From: an uncultured Gloeocapsa sp.
GTDB taxonomy: Bacteria; Cyanobacteriota; Cyanobacteriia; Cyanobacteriales; Gloeocapsaceae
Reading direction: 5' to 3'
Assembly (NCBI GenBank): GCA_937930495.1
Contig: CALGKL010000085.1
Location: 1-5,392, forward strand
DNA: 5,392 nucleotides
Below the pieces are notes generated by a model, which was not told the origin of the DNA, did not search any database, and saw only the letters and a program-made list of their open reading frames with translations. The position numbers and the translations under genes were made by a program. Of this stretch, positions 5,182 to 5,392 are shown in pieces (position 1 is the first letter of the stretch; each line of letters opens with the position of its first letter).

Positions 5182-5392
5182 TTAAAACACCTTTAATGCT
5201 GCCCACGAAAACAGATTGTCGACCAGATAGATTACTGTTGCTACTAACGTAACCATTAGTACTACTGCAACTGATTCACTAATCAATTGTTGTCTAGAAG
5301 GCCAAACAACTTTAGTTAATTCTTGTCTTGTTGCCTTGACAAAGCTAACTAATTCTGTTTCGGTTTTTTGTTCTTTTAACTCGACTTTTTCT
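5182..5392 (-). CDS. secE: Preprotein translocase subunit SecE (C-terminal part)
   Basis: SecE is the clamp-like subunit that stabilises SecY in the protein-export channel of the plasma (and in cyanobacteria also thylakoid) membrane. The frame enters from the right edge and stops at TAA 5182-5184, leaving 69 residues; the start is outside the window. The SecE hallmark is clear: an amphipathic helix FVKATRQELTKVVWPSRQQL (visible residues 17-36) with the invariant W-P-S/T, then one membrane segment (about 39-58, VAVVLMVTLVATVIYLV) and a short tail. This is the single-span form, unlike the three-span E. coli protein. Its last codons contain the nusG ribosome binding site, and nusG starts 2 bases after its stop, so the pair is likely co-translated. 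Confidence 0.95.
   Translation of the reverse strand, partial: EKVELKEQKTETELVSFVKATRQELTKVVWPSRQQLISESVAVVLMVTLVATVIYLVDNLFSWAALKVF
5188..5194 (-). promoter_or_regulatory. Ribosome binding site deciding the nusG start
   Basis: AAAGGTG lies within the last codons of secE, 8 bases before the ATG at 5177-5179. The upstream GTG at 5206 has only CGACAATCTGTTTTC before it, with no purine-rich site. This supports the ATG start. Confidence 0.75.

Noticed and set aside
5180..5206. Extension of nusG to a GTG start at 5206
   Set aside because: It overlaps secE in another frame, has no ribosome site, and a better ATG with a Shine-Dalgarno lies just after the secE stop.

Overview
This window looks like cyanobacterial chromosome. 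It carries two copies of the cyanobacterial HIP1 palindrome GCGATCGC (523-530 and 2511-2518; the second is the full GGCGATCGCC at 2510-2519). The gene order secE-nusG-rplK-rplA-rplJ-rplL is not continued by rpoB, which matches cyanobacteria, where rpoB/rpoC1/rpoC2 usually lie elsewhere. SecE is the short single-membrane-segment form. The proteins read as cyanobacterial and the DNA is moderately AT-rich. I cannot name a genus from the sequence alone.

Layout. Positions 1-371 (+) hold the 3' end of an unrecognised gene made of 31-32-residue repeats with a regular cysteine/proline pattern. A bidirectional hairpin terminator (376-411) separates it from gnd (418-1836, -), which encodes 6-phosphogluconate dehydrogenase. 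A 217-base gap (1837-2053) holds the gnd upstream region and the strong intrinsic terminator of the ribosomal-protein cluster. From 2054 to the right edge, all genes are on the minus strand. In transcription order they are secE (partial), nusG, rplK (L11), rplA (L1), then a 276-base regulatory gap, rplJ (L10) and rplL (L7/L12).

How it works together. SecE is a core subunit of the protein-export channel. NusG is a transcription elongation factor. L11, L10 and L7/L12 build the ribosomal stalk and GTPase-associated centre, and L1 forms the opposite stalk. secE-nusG-rplK are packed with gaps of 2 and 3 bases, so translational coupling is likely. rplJL has its own promoter (TTGACA, 18 bases, TAGAAT) only a few bases after the rplA stop. 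Its mRNA leader has the hallmarks of the known L10 leader. A 15-bp hairpin downstream has a 5' arm that can instead pair perfectly over 9 bases with the 3' strand of the L10-binding element, which is the layout of an autogenous attenuation switch.

Most of the window is housekeeping sequence and I see no new defence or mobile system. The most interesting points are the explicit L10 leader switch, an in-phase 11-residue tandem duplication in the L12-binding tail of L10 (possibly changing the number of L12 dimers per ribosome), the cysteine-repeat protein at the left edge, and a 7-codon mini-ORF in the rplK-rplA gap.
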